Positions 9,157-18,232 of a DNA stretch of 64,000 nt are shown here, piece after piece (positions within the stretch are counted from its first letter, which is position 1; the number at the start of each line of letters is the position of its first letter). Location: contig JAFWAC010000015.1 of assembly GCA_017507805.1 (NCBI GenBank), positions 186,001 to 250,000 on the forward strand. The letters are read 5' to 3'. The notes beneath the pieces are model-generated. The model made no database searches, was not told the DNA's origin, and saw nothing but the letters and a program-made list of their open reading frames with translations. The position numbers and the translations under genes are program-made. Source of the stretch: Clostridia bacterium (GTDB lineage Bacteria > Bacillota > Clostridia > Oscillospirales > Acutalibacteraceae).

Positions 9157-10665
9157 ATGGCTTACTATTTCAAAGAAATGTCACACACCTTTAACGAATA
9201 CCTGCTGGTTCCCGGCTATTCATCCTCGGAATGTATTCCGGCAAATGTCAGCCTTAAAACACCTCTTGTTAAGTTCAAGAGGGGAGAAGAACCGGCTATT
9301 TCAATGAATATACCCATGACCTCTGCTATAATGCAGTCGGTTTCGGGAGACCGTCTGGCAGTTGCCTTGGCGCGCGAGGGCGGAGTTTCCTTTATTTATG
9401 GCTCACAGTCTATTGAGGATGAGGCTGCAATGGTTGCAAGAGCCAAGTCTTACAAGGCAGGCTTTGTTGTAAGCGATTCAAATGTTACTCCTGACAGTAC
9501 ATTGGCAGATATTCTTGAACTTAAGGCAATTCACGGTCATTCTACCGTTGCTGTCACATCGGACGGCACCGCAAACGGCAAGCTGTTGGGTATCGTTACA
9601 GGCAGAGATTACCGTGTAAGCCGTATGTCACCTGACACCAAGGTAAGCGAGTTTATGACACCCTTTGAGTCCTTGGTTGTTGCTGATGAGAGCACAACTC
9701 TTAAAAAGGCTAACGATATTATTTGGGATAATAAACTTAACTCCTTGCCGATAATTGATGCCCAGCAGAGACTTAAATATTTTGTTTTCCGAAAGGATTA
9801 CGATGCTCACAAGGAAAACCCCAACGAGCTTTTGGATAAGGACAAGCGTTATGTTGTGGGCGCAGGTATTAATACCCGCGATTATGAGCAGAGAGTTCCT
9901 GCATTAATTGAGGCAGGCGCAGATGTACTTTGTATTGACTCGTCTGAGGGCTTCAGTGAATGGCAGTCAAGAACAATCGCCTTTATCCGCGAGAAATACG
10001 GTGACACCGTAAAGGTAGGCGCAGGTAATGTTGTTGACCGTGACGGATTTTTGTTCCTTGCAGAAGCAGGTGCTGACTTTGTAAAGGTTGGTATCGGCGG
10101 TGGCTCGATTTGTATTACACGCGAAACCAAGGGTATCGGCAGAGGGCAGGCAACCGCACTTATCGAGGTTTGTGCCGCCCGTGACGAATACTTTGAAAAG
10201 ACCGGTATTTATGTGCCTGTTTGCTCTGACGGCGGTATCGTTCATGACCATCACATGACATTAGCCCTTGCAATGGGTGCTGATTTTATGATGTTAGGTC
10301 GCTATTTTGCCCGTTTTGACGAAAGCCCCACAAACAAGATTTCCATTAACGGAAATTATTATAAAGAGTATTGGGGAGAGGGCTCTAACAGAGCACGCAA
10401 TTGGCAGCGCTACGATTTGGGCGGCGATAAAAAGCTTTCCTTTGAGGAGGGTGTTGACTCCTATGTTCCGTATGCCGGCACCTTAAAGGATAATGTTAAT
10501 CTGTCACTCAGCAAGGTTAAATCCACAATGTGCAACTGCGGCGCGCTTACAATCCCTGAGCTTCAGCAAAAGGCTAAGCTTACACTTGTTTCCTCAACAA
10601 GTATTATTGAGGGCGGCGCACACGATGTTATCCAAAAGGAAACCTCCACCGGAGTTATAAAATAA
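9157..10665 (+). CDS. guaB: IMP dehydrogenase
   Basis: 502 residues. It catalyses IMP + NAD to XMP, the first committed step of guanine nucleotide synthesis. The (beta/alpha)8 barrel is interrupted by a CBS pair (about 95-215; [12 protein letters not shown] and [14 protein letters not shown]). The catalytic loop [15 protein letters not shown] has its active-site Cys near residue 319, and the active-site flap and [19 protein letters not shown] phosphate-binding region are present. The usual GSICTTR is here GSICITR. It is monocistronic, between a consensus promoter and a strong terminator. Confidence 0.95.
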   Translation: MAYYFKEMSHTFNEYLLVPGYSSSECIPANVSLKTPLVKFKRGEEPAISMNIPMTSAIMQSVSGDRLAVALAREGGVSFIYGSQSIEDEAAMVARAKSYKAGFVVSDSNVTPDSTLADILELKAIHGHSTVAVTSDGTANGKLLGIVTGRDYRVSRMSPDTKVSEFMTPFESLVVADESTTLKKANDIIWDNKLNSLPIIDAQQRLKYFVFRKDYDAHKENPNELLDKDKRYVVGAGINTRDYEQRVPALIEAGADVLCIDSSEGFSEWQSRTIAFIREKYGDTVKVGAGNVVDRDGFLFLAEAGADFVKVGIGGGSICITRETKGIGRGQATALIEVCAARDEYFEKTGIYVPVCSDGGIVHDHHMTLALAMGADFMMLGRYFARFDESPTNKISINGNYYKEYWGEGSNRARNWQRYDLGGDKKLSFEEGVDSYVPYAGTLKDNVNLSLSKVKSTMCNCGALTIPELQQKAKLTLVSSTSIIEGGAHDVIQKETSTGVIK

Positions 10666-10681
10666 ATAAAAGCAAGAAATA

Positions 10682-10728
10682 AATGCGATATAAGCGTGGT
10701 AATTTACGCTTATATCGCATTTTGTTTT
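10682..10728 (+). terminator. Strong intrinsic terminator of guaB
   Basis: Perfect 16-bp stem: AATGCGATATAAGCGT (10682-10697) with ACGCTTATATCGCATT (10706-10721), followed by TTTGTTTT. Confidence 0.92.
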
Positions 10729-10806
10729 AATGAGGAAATGGAAAAGGTATTTTGTAGGGGACGATGCCCAATAAATTATAATTGGTTTTTCACAGCCACT
10801 TTTTTG

Positions 10807-11310
10807 TTAATAGCATCTGCCGCAGGCGCCGAATCCGCGATTAATGGCCTCGGTTTTTGTTACCTGCTCAGGGTCAATCATATTGCTGCAACCCGAATTG
10901 CGGTGATATTTTTTTCCGCCTCTGGTTGGAATCCAGACAAGTGTTTCACTTGAATAGCTTGCATCCTTTGCTCCGCAATAAACACATACTCCGTTTGTAT
11001 ATTTGTGCTCCAAAGCCGAGCCTTCGGTCAATCCGCAGACCTCGCATGTTTCAGGTGTTGAGCAGGTGGCGGCTGTGAAGCTGTGACCTAATGCAGAGCC
11101 GCTTGTTGCTCCGCATGAGCATTCCTCCGGTGAAGTACAGGTCGCTTCAGAAAAAGAGTGGGTGTGAACCGGAATTGTGCTTTCAACATCACTTTCGGTT
11201 TGTGATGAGGTAATATCTGTATCGTTGTTTGGAGTGTCGTCCTCTAAGCAGGCGGAACAACACAGCGCCAAACACAGTGCTAAGGCAATAGATAAAAATT
11301 TCTTTAACAT
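10807..11310 (-). CDS. Cysteine-rich secreted lipoprotein with Ada-like C-terminal domain
   Basis: 167 residues from ATG 11310, chosen because GGAGG stands 8 bases upstream. The N-terminus is a signal sequence ending LCCSAC, so a lipoprotein is likely. A Thr/Ser-rich linker follows, then two or three Cys-paired repeats (CTSPEECSCG, CSTPETCEVCG, NGVCVYCG) with the spacing of small zinc knuckles. The C-terminal 40 residues (KKYHRNSGCSNMIDPEQV ... GFGACGRCY) resemble the Cys-rich tail found on many secreted clostridial proteins and nucleases, similar to the Ada metal-binding module. No enzymatic domain is seen; the role is unknown. Confidence 0.75.
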   Translation of the reverse strand: MLKKFLSIALALCLALCCSACLEDDTPNNDTDITSSQTESDVESTIPVHTHSFSEATCTSPEECSCGATSGSALGHSFTAATCSTPETCEVCGLTEGSALEHKYTNGVCVYCGAKDASYSSETLVWIPTRGGKKYHRNSGCSNMIDPEQVTKTEAINRGFGACGRCY

Positions 11311-11383
11311 TTTAAATTCCTCCAAAAATAAAAAAGTGTGCACAACCGAAGTCATACACACCGAAAAACGCAAACCCCGATTG

Positions 11384-11543
11384 TTGTCACACAAAAACTT
11401 AACAAGCATATAGTTCTACCTACATATTGGTCAAGTGGAATTTGCATTTTTGCAAAATTCAGTATTGACCAAAATTAGATAGAAACTCCCTATAAAAACA
11501 AAGAAAAAATCGACTGCTTGCAATTTGATTTTTTGTGTGACAA
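11384..11543. repeat. Nested inverted-repeat structure (MITE-like or large hairpin)
   Basis: Within the roughly 390-base gap between the lipoprotein and pstS genes there is a series of nested inverted repeats. TTGTCACACAAAAA (11384-11397) matches TTTTTGTGTGACAA (11530-11543) perfectly; CAAGCA (11403) matches TGCTTG (11515); AGTTCTACCTA (11412) matches TAGATAGAAACT (11476); and TTGGTCAA (11427) matches TTGACCAA (11465), with a GAATTTGCA/TGCAAAATTC core. The arms are unequal, so one side may carry small insertions. It lies in the lipoprotein gene's leader and could be a decayed MITE or a long RNA hairpin. Confidence 0.6.
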
Positions 11544-11613
11544 GCAGATTGTAGCACAAATATAATAAAAATTCAAGCTTTTATTATATTTCACCCATAA
11601 TCGTTATGAAATA

Positions 11614-11669
11614 TTTAACTTAAACTTAACCATAATATGATTACAGCTTTAACAAAGGGGCAGTATAAT
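11614..11669 (+). promoter_or_regulatory. pst operon promoter with possible PhoP boxes
   Basis: TATAAT (11664-11669) with a weak -35 TTACAG 17 bases upstream is preceded by three tandem hexamers TTTAAC-TTAAAC-TTAACC (11614-11631). These resemble the TT(A/T)ACA repeats bound by PhoP/PhoB regulators in Firmicutes. A weak -35 with upstream activator repeats is what a phosphate-starvation promoter should look like; the PhoB identity is inferred from the operon. Confidence 0.5.
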
Positions 11670-11699
11670 AATGACATAAAATTTAAAGGAGAAATGAAA

Positions 11700-12554
11700 A
11701 TGAAAAAAATCATACTGCTTATTTTATTACTACTCACAGTTGCTTTATGTCTTGCAGGTTGCGGTACGGATAATGACACAATTTCCGTAATATCCCGCGA
11801 GGAGGGTTCGGGCACACGCGGCGCTTTTGTGGAAATTTTGGGTATTGAACAGAAAAATGCCGATGGCAAAAAGCTCGATATGACAGCCGATACTGCCGAA
11901 ATAACCGATTCTACATCGGTTATGATAACCACAGTGGCAGGCAATAATAACGCAATAGGTTATATTTCTTTGGGCACACTGAATGACAAAATAAAAGTGC
12001 TTGAAATTGACGGCGCTTCGGCAAACGCAGAGAATGTTAAAAACGGAAGCTACAAGGTCTCCCGTCCCTTTAATATTGCAACAAAAGGCGAGCCAAAAGG
12101 TATCTCGGCAGATTTCATAAGCTTTATTTTAAGCAGTAACGGACAAAGCATTGTTGAAAAAAGCGGATATATAAGCGAGGGAAACAACGGAGAATACAAG
12201 GCTTCAGGATTATCGGGTAAGATAACGGTGGGCGGCTCGTCATCTGTAACCCCCGTTATGGAAAAGCTCAAAGAGGAATATATAAGGCTTAATCCCAACA
12301 TAACTGTCGATATTCAGCAAAGTGATTCAACTATGGGCTTGAACAGCACTGCAGAGGGTATTTATGATATAGGTATGGCTTCAAGGGAGCTTAAGGAAAG
12401 TGAAACGACAAGCGGTCTTATATCTACTGCGATTGCGCTTGACGGTATTGCTGTGATAGTAAATAAGGAAAATCCCGTTTCAGGACTTACAGCTAAGCAA
12501 ATTATGCAGATTTATACCGGTGAAATTACCTCTTGGAGCGAAATTTCAAAATAG
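11700..12554 (+). CDS. pstS: Phosphate-binding lipoprotein PstS, permuted domain order
   Basis: 284 residues from ATG 11700 (AAGGAG 8 bases upstream; an ATG at 11694 is too close). Signal peptide with lipobox LAGC. The protein binds periplasmic-side phosphate and delivers it to PstCA. Unusually, the segment normally in the second half of PstS (ISVISREEGSGTRGAFVE, then a region ending SFILSSNGQSIVEKSGYI) comes first. The normal N-terminal half (ITVGGSSSVTPVMEKLKEEY, DIGMASRELKE, ALDGIAVIVNKENPV, IYTGEITSWSEI) comes second. Both phosphate-contacting loops are retained, so function is probably kept. It is the first gene of the pst-pho operon. Confidence 0.9.
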   Translation: MKKIILLILLLLTVALCLAGCGTDNDTISVISREEGSGTRGAFVEILGIEQKNADGKKLDMTADTAEITDSTSVMITTVAGNNNAIGYISLGTLNDKIKVLEIDGASANAENVKNGSYKVSRPFNIATKGEPKGISADFISFILSSNGQSIVEKSGYISEGNNGEYKASGLSGKITVGGSSSVTPVMEKLKEEYIRLNPNITVDIQQSDSTMGLNSTAEGIYDIGMASRELKESETTSGLISTAIALDGIAVIVNKENPVSGLTAKQIMQIYTGEITSWSEISK

Positions 12555-12568
12555 CAAAGGAGAAATAT

Positions 12569-13417
12569 ATGCAAAAGCTTAAGGAAGCATCTATGCGGCT
12601 TGTGTTTCTTGTCTGCGCAATGGTGTCGGTATTGGCGGTTATACTTATTTGTGTGTTTTTGTTTGCAAAGGGCTTTCCTGCAATGGGAGAAATCGGTGTC
12701 CCTGAATTTCTGTTTGGTATGCGCTGGAAGCCGACACAGGAGCTTTACGGCATTTTCCCTATGATTATTGGCAGTATATATGTCACAGCCGGAGCAATTT
12801 TAATCGGTGTGCCGATAGGTTTGCCTTGTGCGGTTTTTATGGCGTATTTCTGCCCTCGATGGCTTTATAGAATTATGAAGCCTGCAACCGACCTGCTTGC
12901 AGGAATACCCTCAATAGTTTACGGCTTTTTCGGCTTGACGGTGATAGTGCCTTTAATGCAGAGGATATTCGGCGGCTCAGGCAAGGGTGTGCTTACAGCC
13001 TCAATTATGCTTGGAATAATGATTTTGCCCACAATCATCAGCGTTTCAGAGGCGGCAATAAGAGCCGTACCTAAAAGCTATTACGAGGGTGCCTTGGCAC
13101 TTGGTGCCACCCACGAAAGAGGGGTTTACAGAACGGTTTTGCCCGCCGCAAAATCGGGTGTAGCTGCTGCTGTTATTTTGGGGATAGGCAGAGCAATAGG
13201 GGAAGCGATGGCGGTTAAAATGGTTGCCGGAAATCAGGCGATTATACCGAACAGTCTTTTAAGCGGTGTGCGTACACTTACATCTAACATCGTGCTTGAA
13301 ATGGGCTATGCCGCAGATCTCCACCGCGAGGCACTTATCGCAACGGCGGTTGTGCTGTTTGTATTTATTCTTATTATCAATCTTTTGTTTTCACTTGTGA
13401 AAAGGAGGGAAAGGTGA
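12569..13417 (+). CDS. pstC: Phosphate ABC transporter permease PstC
   Basis: 282 residues from ATG 12569, with AAAGGAG just after the pstS stop. Six transmembrane segments; the binding-protein-dependent permease EAA loop is YEGALALGATHERGVYRTVLPAAKSG, followed by GRAIGEAMAVKMVAGN, which is diagnostic of PstC. It forms the membrane channel with PstA. It overlaps pstA by one base. Confidence 0.94.
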   Translation: MQKLKEASMRLVFLVCAMVSVLAVILICVFLFAKGFPAMGEIGVPEFLFGMRWKPTQELYGIFPMIIGSIYVTAGAILIGVPIGLPCAVFMAYFCPRWLYRIMKPATDLLAGIPSIVYGFFGLTVIVPLMQRIFGGSGKGVLTASIMLGIMILPTIISVSEAAIRAVPKSYYEGALALGATHERGVYRTVLPAAKSGVAAAVILGIGRAIGEAMAVKMVAGNQAIIPNSLLSGVRTLTSNIVLEMGYAADLHREALIATAVVLFVFILIINLLFSLVKRRER

Positions 13418-14298
13418 TGGCGATAAAAAAACAAAAGGCTTCTTTGCTTGAAAAATTAAAGCAATATAAAAAAAGACCTTTTTCGCTTTTCCTTTTTCTG
13501 TTCACATGGCTTGCGGCTTTAATAACCGCCGCCGCGGTTTTGGTTATTATATGCTACATTCTGATTAAGGGAATACCAAGCATTAAGCCGGAGCTTTTTG
13601 CCCTTAAATATACGAGTGAAAATGTGTCGATGATGCCGGCTATAATAAACACAGTAATTATAACCTCCTTTTCCTTGTTGATTGCTGTGCCGATTGGAGT
13701 TTTTTCTGCCGTTTACCTTGTGGAGTATGCCAAAAGGGGAAACAGACTTGTGAAAATAATCCGCACCACAACCGAAACCCTGGCAGGAATACCGTCCATT
13801 GTATACGGCTTGTTTGGATTTCTCATTTTCGTTGTGGCATTGGGTTTTGATTATTCTGTGCTTTCGGGTGTGCTTACCCTTGCTATAATGATACTCCCCA
13901 CAATGGTGCGCACAACCGAGGAGGCGCTCCTTTCTGTGCCGGACAGCTTCCGCGAGGGAAGCTTCGGCTTGGGCGCCGGCAGATTGCGGACTGTGTTTCG
14001 GGTTATACTTCCAAGCGCTGTGCCGGGAATTTTGTCGGGCGTGATACTTTCCTGCGGCAGAATAGTGGGGGAGACCGCCGCCCTTATATACACCTCGGGC
14101 ACTGTGGCAGGTATACCGTCATCGCCGTTTGACAGCGGAAGAACTCTTTCAGTTCATATGTATGCCTTGATAAATGAGGGTATTTATACCGAGCAGGCAT
14201 ACGCAACAGCGGTTATTTTACTGCTTGCCGTTCTTATAATTAACGTTTTTTCGGGGCTGATAGCAAGAAAATTCTCCCCTAAAACAGAAAAAAGGTGA
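13417..14298 (+). CDS. pstA: Phosphate ABC transporter permease PstA
   Basis: 293 residues from ATG 13417 (GGAGG 8 bases upstream; an in-frame GTG at 13414 is possible). Six transmembrane segments, [15 protein letters not shown], the EAA loop [19 protein letters not shown], and [15 protein letters not shown] near the C-terminus identify PstA. It pairs with PstC and PstB. Confidence 0.94.
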   Translation: MAIKKQKASLLEKLKQYKKRPFSLFLFLFTWLAALITAAAVLVIICYILIKGIPSIKPELFALKYTSENVSMMPAIINTVIITSFSLLIAVPIGVFSAVYLVEYAKRGNRLVKIIRTTTETLAGIPSIVYGLFGFLIFVVALGFDYSVLSGVLTLAIMILPTMVRTTEEALLSVPDSFREGSFGLGAGRLRTVFRVILPSAVPGILSGVILSCGRIVGETAALIYTSGTVAGIPSSPFDSGRTLSVHMYALINEGIYTEQAYATAVILLLAVLIINVFSGLIARKFSPKTEKR

Positions 14299-14302
14299 AA
14301 AA

Positions 14303-15052
14303 ATGAGTAAATTCTCTGTTCAAAACTTAAATTTATGGTATAATGACTTTAAAGCCTTGAAAAATATCAGCTTAGAGCTTCCTGAAAACAAAATCAGCGC
14401 GTTCATCGGGCCGTCAGGCTGCGGAAAATCAACACTGCTCAAGACACTTAACCGCATGAACGACCTTGTTGAGGGTTGTAAAATTACCGGCGAAATCCTG
14501 CTTGACGGCGAAAGCATTTACGGCTCTGTGGATGTAAACGGTTTGAGACGGCGGGTGGGTATGGTTTTTCAAAAGCCAAATCCGTTTCCAATGTCTGTTT
14601 ACGATAACATTGCATTTGGCCCTCGCACACACGGCATCCGTTCAAAATCCCGTTTGGATGAGATTGTTGAAAAATCTTTGCGGCAGGCGGCTATATGGCA
14701 GGAAACCAAGGATAAGCTCAAAAAAAGCGCCTTGGAAATGTCGGGCGGTCAGCAACAGCGGCTTTGCATTGCGAGAGCCTTGGCTGTTGAGCCCGAGGTG
14801 CTTTTGATGGATGAGCCTACCTCTGCGCTTGACCCGATTTCCACCTCGCGCATTGAAGATTTGGTTAGCGAGCTTAAAAATAGCTATACTATAATTATGG
14901 TTACCCACAATATGCAACAGGCGGTGCGCGTTTCGGATTACACAGCCTTTTTCCTTTTGGGGGAGGTTGTTGAATACCGCGAAACCGAAAAGATGTTTTC
15001 TTCTCCGCAGGATAAACGCACCGAGGATTATATTACAGGGAGATTTGGCTGA
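14303..15052 (+). CDS. pstB: Phosphate ABC transporter ATPase PstB
   Basis: 249 residues, cytoplasmic ATPase of the Pst transporter. Walker [11 protein letters not shown]-loop [18 protein letters not shown] (the PNPFP stretch is typical of PstB), signature MSGGQQQR, Walker [13 protein letters not shown] and the switch His in MVTHNMQQA are all present. It starts 4 bases after pstA. Confidence 0.96.
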   Translation: MSKFSVQNLNLWYNDFKALKNISLELPENKISAFIGPSGCGKSTLLKTLNRMNDLVEGCKITGEILLDGESIYGSVDVNGLRRRVGMVFQKPNPFPMSVYDNIAFGPRTHGIRSKSRLDEIVEKSLRQAAIWQETKDKLKKSALEMSGGQQQRLCIARALAVEPEVLLMDEPTSALDPISTSRIEDLVSELKNSYTIIMVTHNMQQAVRVSDYTAFFLLGEVVEYRETEKMFSSPQDKRTEDYITGRFG

Positions 15053-15053
15053 T

Positions 15054-15698
15054 ATGAGAAATACGTTTGATAAACAGCTTGAGCTTTTGAATACAGAGCT
15101 TGTGAAAATGGGTGCTTTGTGTGAAAATGTGATTTCTGCCGCTGTTAAGGCACTGCTTGATAACGATTTGTCACTTTGTGAAAAGGTTTTTGCGGCAGAT
15201 TCGGAGATTGACCGCAAGGAACGAGAGATAGAGGCGGTGTGTATGAGACTTTTGCTTCAGCAACAGCCCGTTGCGCACGATTTGCGGATAATTTCATCGG
15301 CACTTAAAATGATTTCTGATATGGAGCGTATCGGCGACCAAGCCTCTGACATTGCGGAAATCGTTGAATTTGTGGGCAAAAGCGATATTAAAAGCCGAAT
15401 TCATATAAAGGATATGGCAACCGCCGCAATTAAAATGGTGGCAGACAGTGTACATTCCTTTGTAAACAATGATTTATCGCTTGCCTTGTCGGTAATGGAA
15501 TATGACGATGAGGTTGACCGCCTTTTTGACTGTGTAAAAGCAGAGCTTGTGGGTGTTATTTCTTCCGATATTAAAAGCGGAGAATTATGTATAGATTTGC
15601 TTATGATTGCGAAATATCTCGAAAGAATAGGCGACCATGCGGTAAATATCGCAGAATGGGTTGAATATTCTATAACGGGTAATCACCGCAAGGCGTAA
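15054..15698 (+). CDS. phoU: Phosphate regulon regulator PhoU
   Basis: 214 residues from ATG 15054, one base after the pstB stop; an upstream in-frame start would lie deep inside pstB and is rejected. The two repeated helical-bundle halves each show the PhoU metal-site pattern (MISDMERIGDQASDIAEI and IAKYLERIGDHAVNIAEW). PhoU links Pst transport to PhoR signalling and damps phosphate uptake. Confidence 0.94.
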   Translation: MRNTFDKQLELLNTELVKMGALCENVISAAVKALLDNDLSLCEKVFAADSEIDRKEREIEAVCMRLLLQQQPVAHDLRIISSALKMISDMERIGDQASDIAEIVEFVGKSDIKSRIHIKDMATAAIKMVADSVHSFVNNDLSLALSVMEYDDEVDRLFDCVKAELVGVISSDIKSGELCIDLLMIAKYLERIGDHAVNIAEWVEYSITGNHRKA

Positions 15699-15707
15699 TA
15701 ATGGGAA

Positions 15708-16376
15708 GTGAAAAAAGTGATATATATTCTTGAGGACGATGACAGCATCAGAAAGTTAGTTATTTATGCTCTAAGACAAACCGGCTTTGAAGCAGAGGGC
15801 TTCGAAGCGCCGTCACAGCTTTATAAGGCAATCGGACAGAAGATGCCGCAGCTTTTGTTGCTTGATATAATGCTTCCTGAGGAGGACGGCATTTCGGTTT
15901 TATCAAAGCTTCGCAACAAAAGCGAAACCCGCGAGCTTCCAATTATAATGCTCACCGCAAAATCAACCGAGTATGATAAGGTTATGGGGCTTGACAGTGG
16001 CGCAGATGATTATATCGCAAAGCCGTTCGGCACGATGGAGCTTATTTCGCGGATAAAGGCATTGCTAAGACGAACTGCTAAAAATGAAACGATTTACCGT
16101 GTTGGCAACCTTTCGGTTGATGAGCAAAAGCATATTGTGTTGGTCGAAAGCAAGGAAGTAATACTCACACTTAAAGAATATGAAATTCTGCTTTTGATGA
16201 TAAAAAATCAGGGGACTGTTTTCTCGCGTGATACTCTGCTTGAAAGAATTTGGGGCTATGAGTATGACGGTGAAAGTCGGACGGTTGATGTACATATAAA
16301 AACACTCCGTACCAAGCTGCGTGAAGCAGGTGAGCTTATAGAAACCGTTCGCGGCTTTGGTTATAAAATAAGGTGA
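15708..16376 (+). CDS. phoB: PhoB/PhoP-family response regulator
   Basis: 222 residues, GTG start at 15708 with a weak site. The receiver domain has phosphoacceptor Asp53 (LLLLDIMLP), acidic pocket EDDD near residue 10 and the conserved Lys in IAKPFG. The C-terminal OmpR-type winged helix (about 130-222) ends in RTVDVHIKTLRTKLREA ... VRGFGYKIR. It sits between phoU and the kinase gene, so it is probably the phosphate-response regulator that activates the pst promoter. Confidence 0.9.
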   Translation: MKKVIYILEDDDSIRKLVIYALRQTGFEAEGFEAPSQLYKAIGQKMPQLLLLDIMLPEEDGISVLSKLRNKSETRELPIIMLTAKSTEYDKVMGLDSGADDYIAKPFGTMELISRIKALLRRTAKNETIYRVGNLSVDEQKHIVLVESKEVILTLKEYEILLLMIKNQGTVFSRDTLLERIWGYEYDGESRTVDVHIKTLRTKLREAGELIETVRGFGYKIR

Positions 16377-16380
16377 CACA

Positions 16381-18033
16381 ATGGTAACGAAAATATTTAA
16401 AAGTATTTTATCCACAGCTTTGATAGTGCTTGTTGTGTGCTTGCTTTTTATAATCGGCACTCAGTATAAGCTTTATGCCGATGCACAGCTTGCTACCATT
16501 GAAAGAGAAACTTATTTTGCAAGTCTTTTACTTGAAAACGGTGAAAAACCTGCAATTTTCAATGATAATGAGCTACGTGTTACCGTTATCGACAGTGGCG
16601 GCAATGTTACATATGACAATATGGCACAAATCGGTGAGATGGAAAACCATTCTGACAGAGTGGAATTTATTAAAGCTATGCAGGAGGGCAAGGGGAGTGC
16701 GGTAAGATATTCAGATACCCTTTCGGGACGCACCATTTATTATGCCGTGTTGCTTAATGACGGCAGGGTTTTAAGGCTTTCGGCTCACAGCGTTTCGGTA
16801 TTCAGCGTTCTACTTAAGCTGTTACCGGTAATTTCCGCAATAATAATTTTTACTGTTATTACAGCCCTTGTATTAGCAACTGTGATTTCTAAAAAAATTG
16901 TAGCTCCAATTAATGCTATCGACCCCAAAAAGCCCGAAATAGCTATCGGTTATGAGGAGCTTTCTCCGCTTATAGAACGGTTGCGCCTTCAAAACAAGAA
17001 AATCAGCCGCCAGATAAGCGAGCTCACACAAAGCCGCCGTGAATTTGAATTTATCTCAGAGAATATGAGCGAAGGTATTTTATTTACCGATAAAAAAGGA
17101 AATATCATTACCTTTAACAGCGCAATTAAAAGATTATTCAACTGCAATGAGGATTTAAAGAACAGAAACCTTTTATTTATAAACAAAAGCGGTGTTTTTT
17201 ATAAACTCTTAAGCAATGTTGTTTCAGGACAGCACACAAGAGAATTGTTTTATGAGAATGGCAGTTGCTTTGAAATTATTACAAATCCTGTTTATGACGA
17301 TTTTGGACAGATTGGTGGTGCGGTAATTATTGTAATAGATGCCACCGAAAAACAGAAAAATGAGCTTTTACGCCGTGAATTCACCGCCAATGTTTCGCAT
17401 GAACTTAAAACACCGCTTACATCAATACTCGGCTTTTCGGAAATTTTAAGCGAGGGGCTTGTAGCTCCCGAGGATGTCAAGGGCTTCGGTAAGGATATTA
17501 ACAGTGAAACCAAACGGTTGATTTCGCTTGTTAATGATATTATCAAGCTTTCCCAACTTGATGAGGGCGCATTTGAGGTGCAGACCGAGGAAATAAATCT
17601 CAAGGCAGTGGCAAGTGAGGTGGTTGCCAAGCTTTCCGAGCTTGCAAAAAACCATAATGTCAGTATAAGCCTTGCGGCAGAGGACACCACAATCAAAGCT
17701 AATTACTCAATGATTTTTGAGATGATGTATAATCTTTGTGATAACGCAATAAAATATAACAGTGAAAACGGTGAGGTTTCTGTCAGTGTCGGCACAGATG
17801 GGCAAAAAGCCTTTATCAAGGTGAAGGACACGGGTATCGGTATTCCGCAGGCTTGTCAGGAGCATATTTTTGAGCGTTTTTATCGCGTTGATAAGGCGCG
17901 CTCAAATAATGGGGGAACGGGACTTGGTCTTTCGATAGTCAAGCATATAGTGCAAGTAACAAACGGTGAAATTTTTCTTGAAAGCACTCCCGATGTGGGA
18001 ACAGAAATAACGGTTATTTATGAAATGAATTAA
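16381..18033 (+). CDS. phoR: PhoR-like sensor histidine kinase
   Basis: 550 residues. There is an N-terminal transmembrane helix (about 8-27), an extracellular loop of about 110 residues, and a second helix (about 143-165). A PAS-like domain follows (about 220-320), then HisKA with the phospho-His in NVSHELKTPLTS (His340) and an HATPase domain with N-box NLCDNAIKYN, G1 KVKDTGIGIP and G2 NGGTGLGLSIVKH. It starts 4 bases after phoB and closes the phosphate operon. Confidence 0.92.
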   Translation: MVTKIFKSILSTALIVLVVCLLFIIGTQYKLYADAQLATIERETYFASLLLENGEKPAIFNDNELRVTVIDSGGNVTYDNMAQIGEMENHSDRVEFIKAMQEGKGSAVRYSDTLSGRTIYYAVLLNDGRVLRLSAHSVSVFSVLLKLLPVISAIIIFTVITALVLATVISKKIVAPINAIDPKKPEIAIGYEELSPLIERLRLQNKKISRQISELTQSRREFEFISENMSEGILFTDKKGNIITFNSAIKRLFNCNEDLKNRNLLFINKSGVFYKLLSNVVSGQHTRELFYENGSCFEIITNPVYDDFGQIGGAVIIVIDATEKQKNELLRREFTANVSHELKTPLTSILGFSEILSEGLVAPEDVKGFGKDINSETKRLISLVNDIIKLSQLDEGAFEVQTEEINLKAVASEVVAKLSELAKNHNVSISLAAEDTTIKANYSMIFEMMYNLCDNAIKYNSENGEVSVSVGTDGQKAFIKVKDTGIGIPQACQEHIFERFYRVDKARSNNGGTGLGLSIVKHIVQVTNGEIFLESTPDVGTEITVIYEMN

Positions 18034-18083
18034 TTTTTGCTTGATTTTCAGAACAGCTTGTGATATTATAATGACATAATTTG

Positions 18084-18208
18084 GTTTAAGGGAGTAGCCG
18101 GCGTTAAAGCGCTGCAAATTGCGTCAATACGGTTTTGTAAAAAACCCGCTTTTGCATTAAACGGCAAGACTTTTACCGCCTGACAGCGGTGAAAGTCTTT
18201 TTTTTTCC
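18084..18208 (+). ncRNA. Metal-ion riboswitch of yybP-ykoY type (or Na+ riboswitch) with terminator
   Basis: The leader of the Na+-pump genes contains GGGAGTAGCCGGCG (18090-18103), GCGTCAATACGG (18121-18132) and GGCAAGAC (18163-18170). These are the conserved blocks I remember from the Mn2+-sensing yybP-ykoY riboswitch. The last block is also the 5' arm of a terminator: AAGACTTTTACCGC (18166-18179) pairs with GCGGTGAAAGTCTT (18186-18199), followed by eight T. This mutually exclusive pairing is the logic of an expression-platform switch. A TATAAT (18067-18072) lies just upstream. Because the target genes pump Na+, the ligand may be Na+ instead of Mn2+. Confidence 0.7.
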
Positions 18209-18232
18209 TAAGCTTAAGAAAGGACGAATTTG

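Noticed and set aside
10696..10953. Frame overlapping the guaB terminator
   Set aside because: It begins inside a terminator hairpin and runs through the 3' end of the lipoprotein gene on the other strand.
14967..15053. Longer phoU start inside pstB
   Set aside because: It would overlap pstB by 86 bases, while ATG 15054 lies one base after the pstB stop with a usable ribosome binding site.
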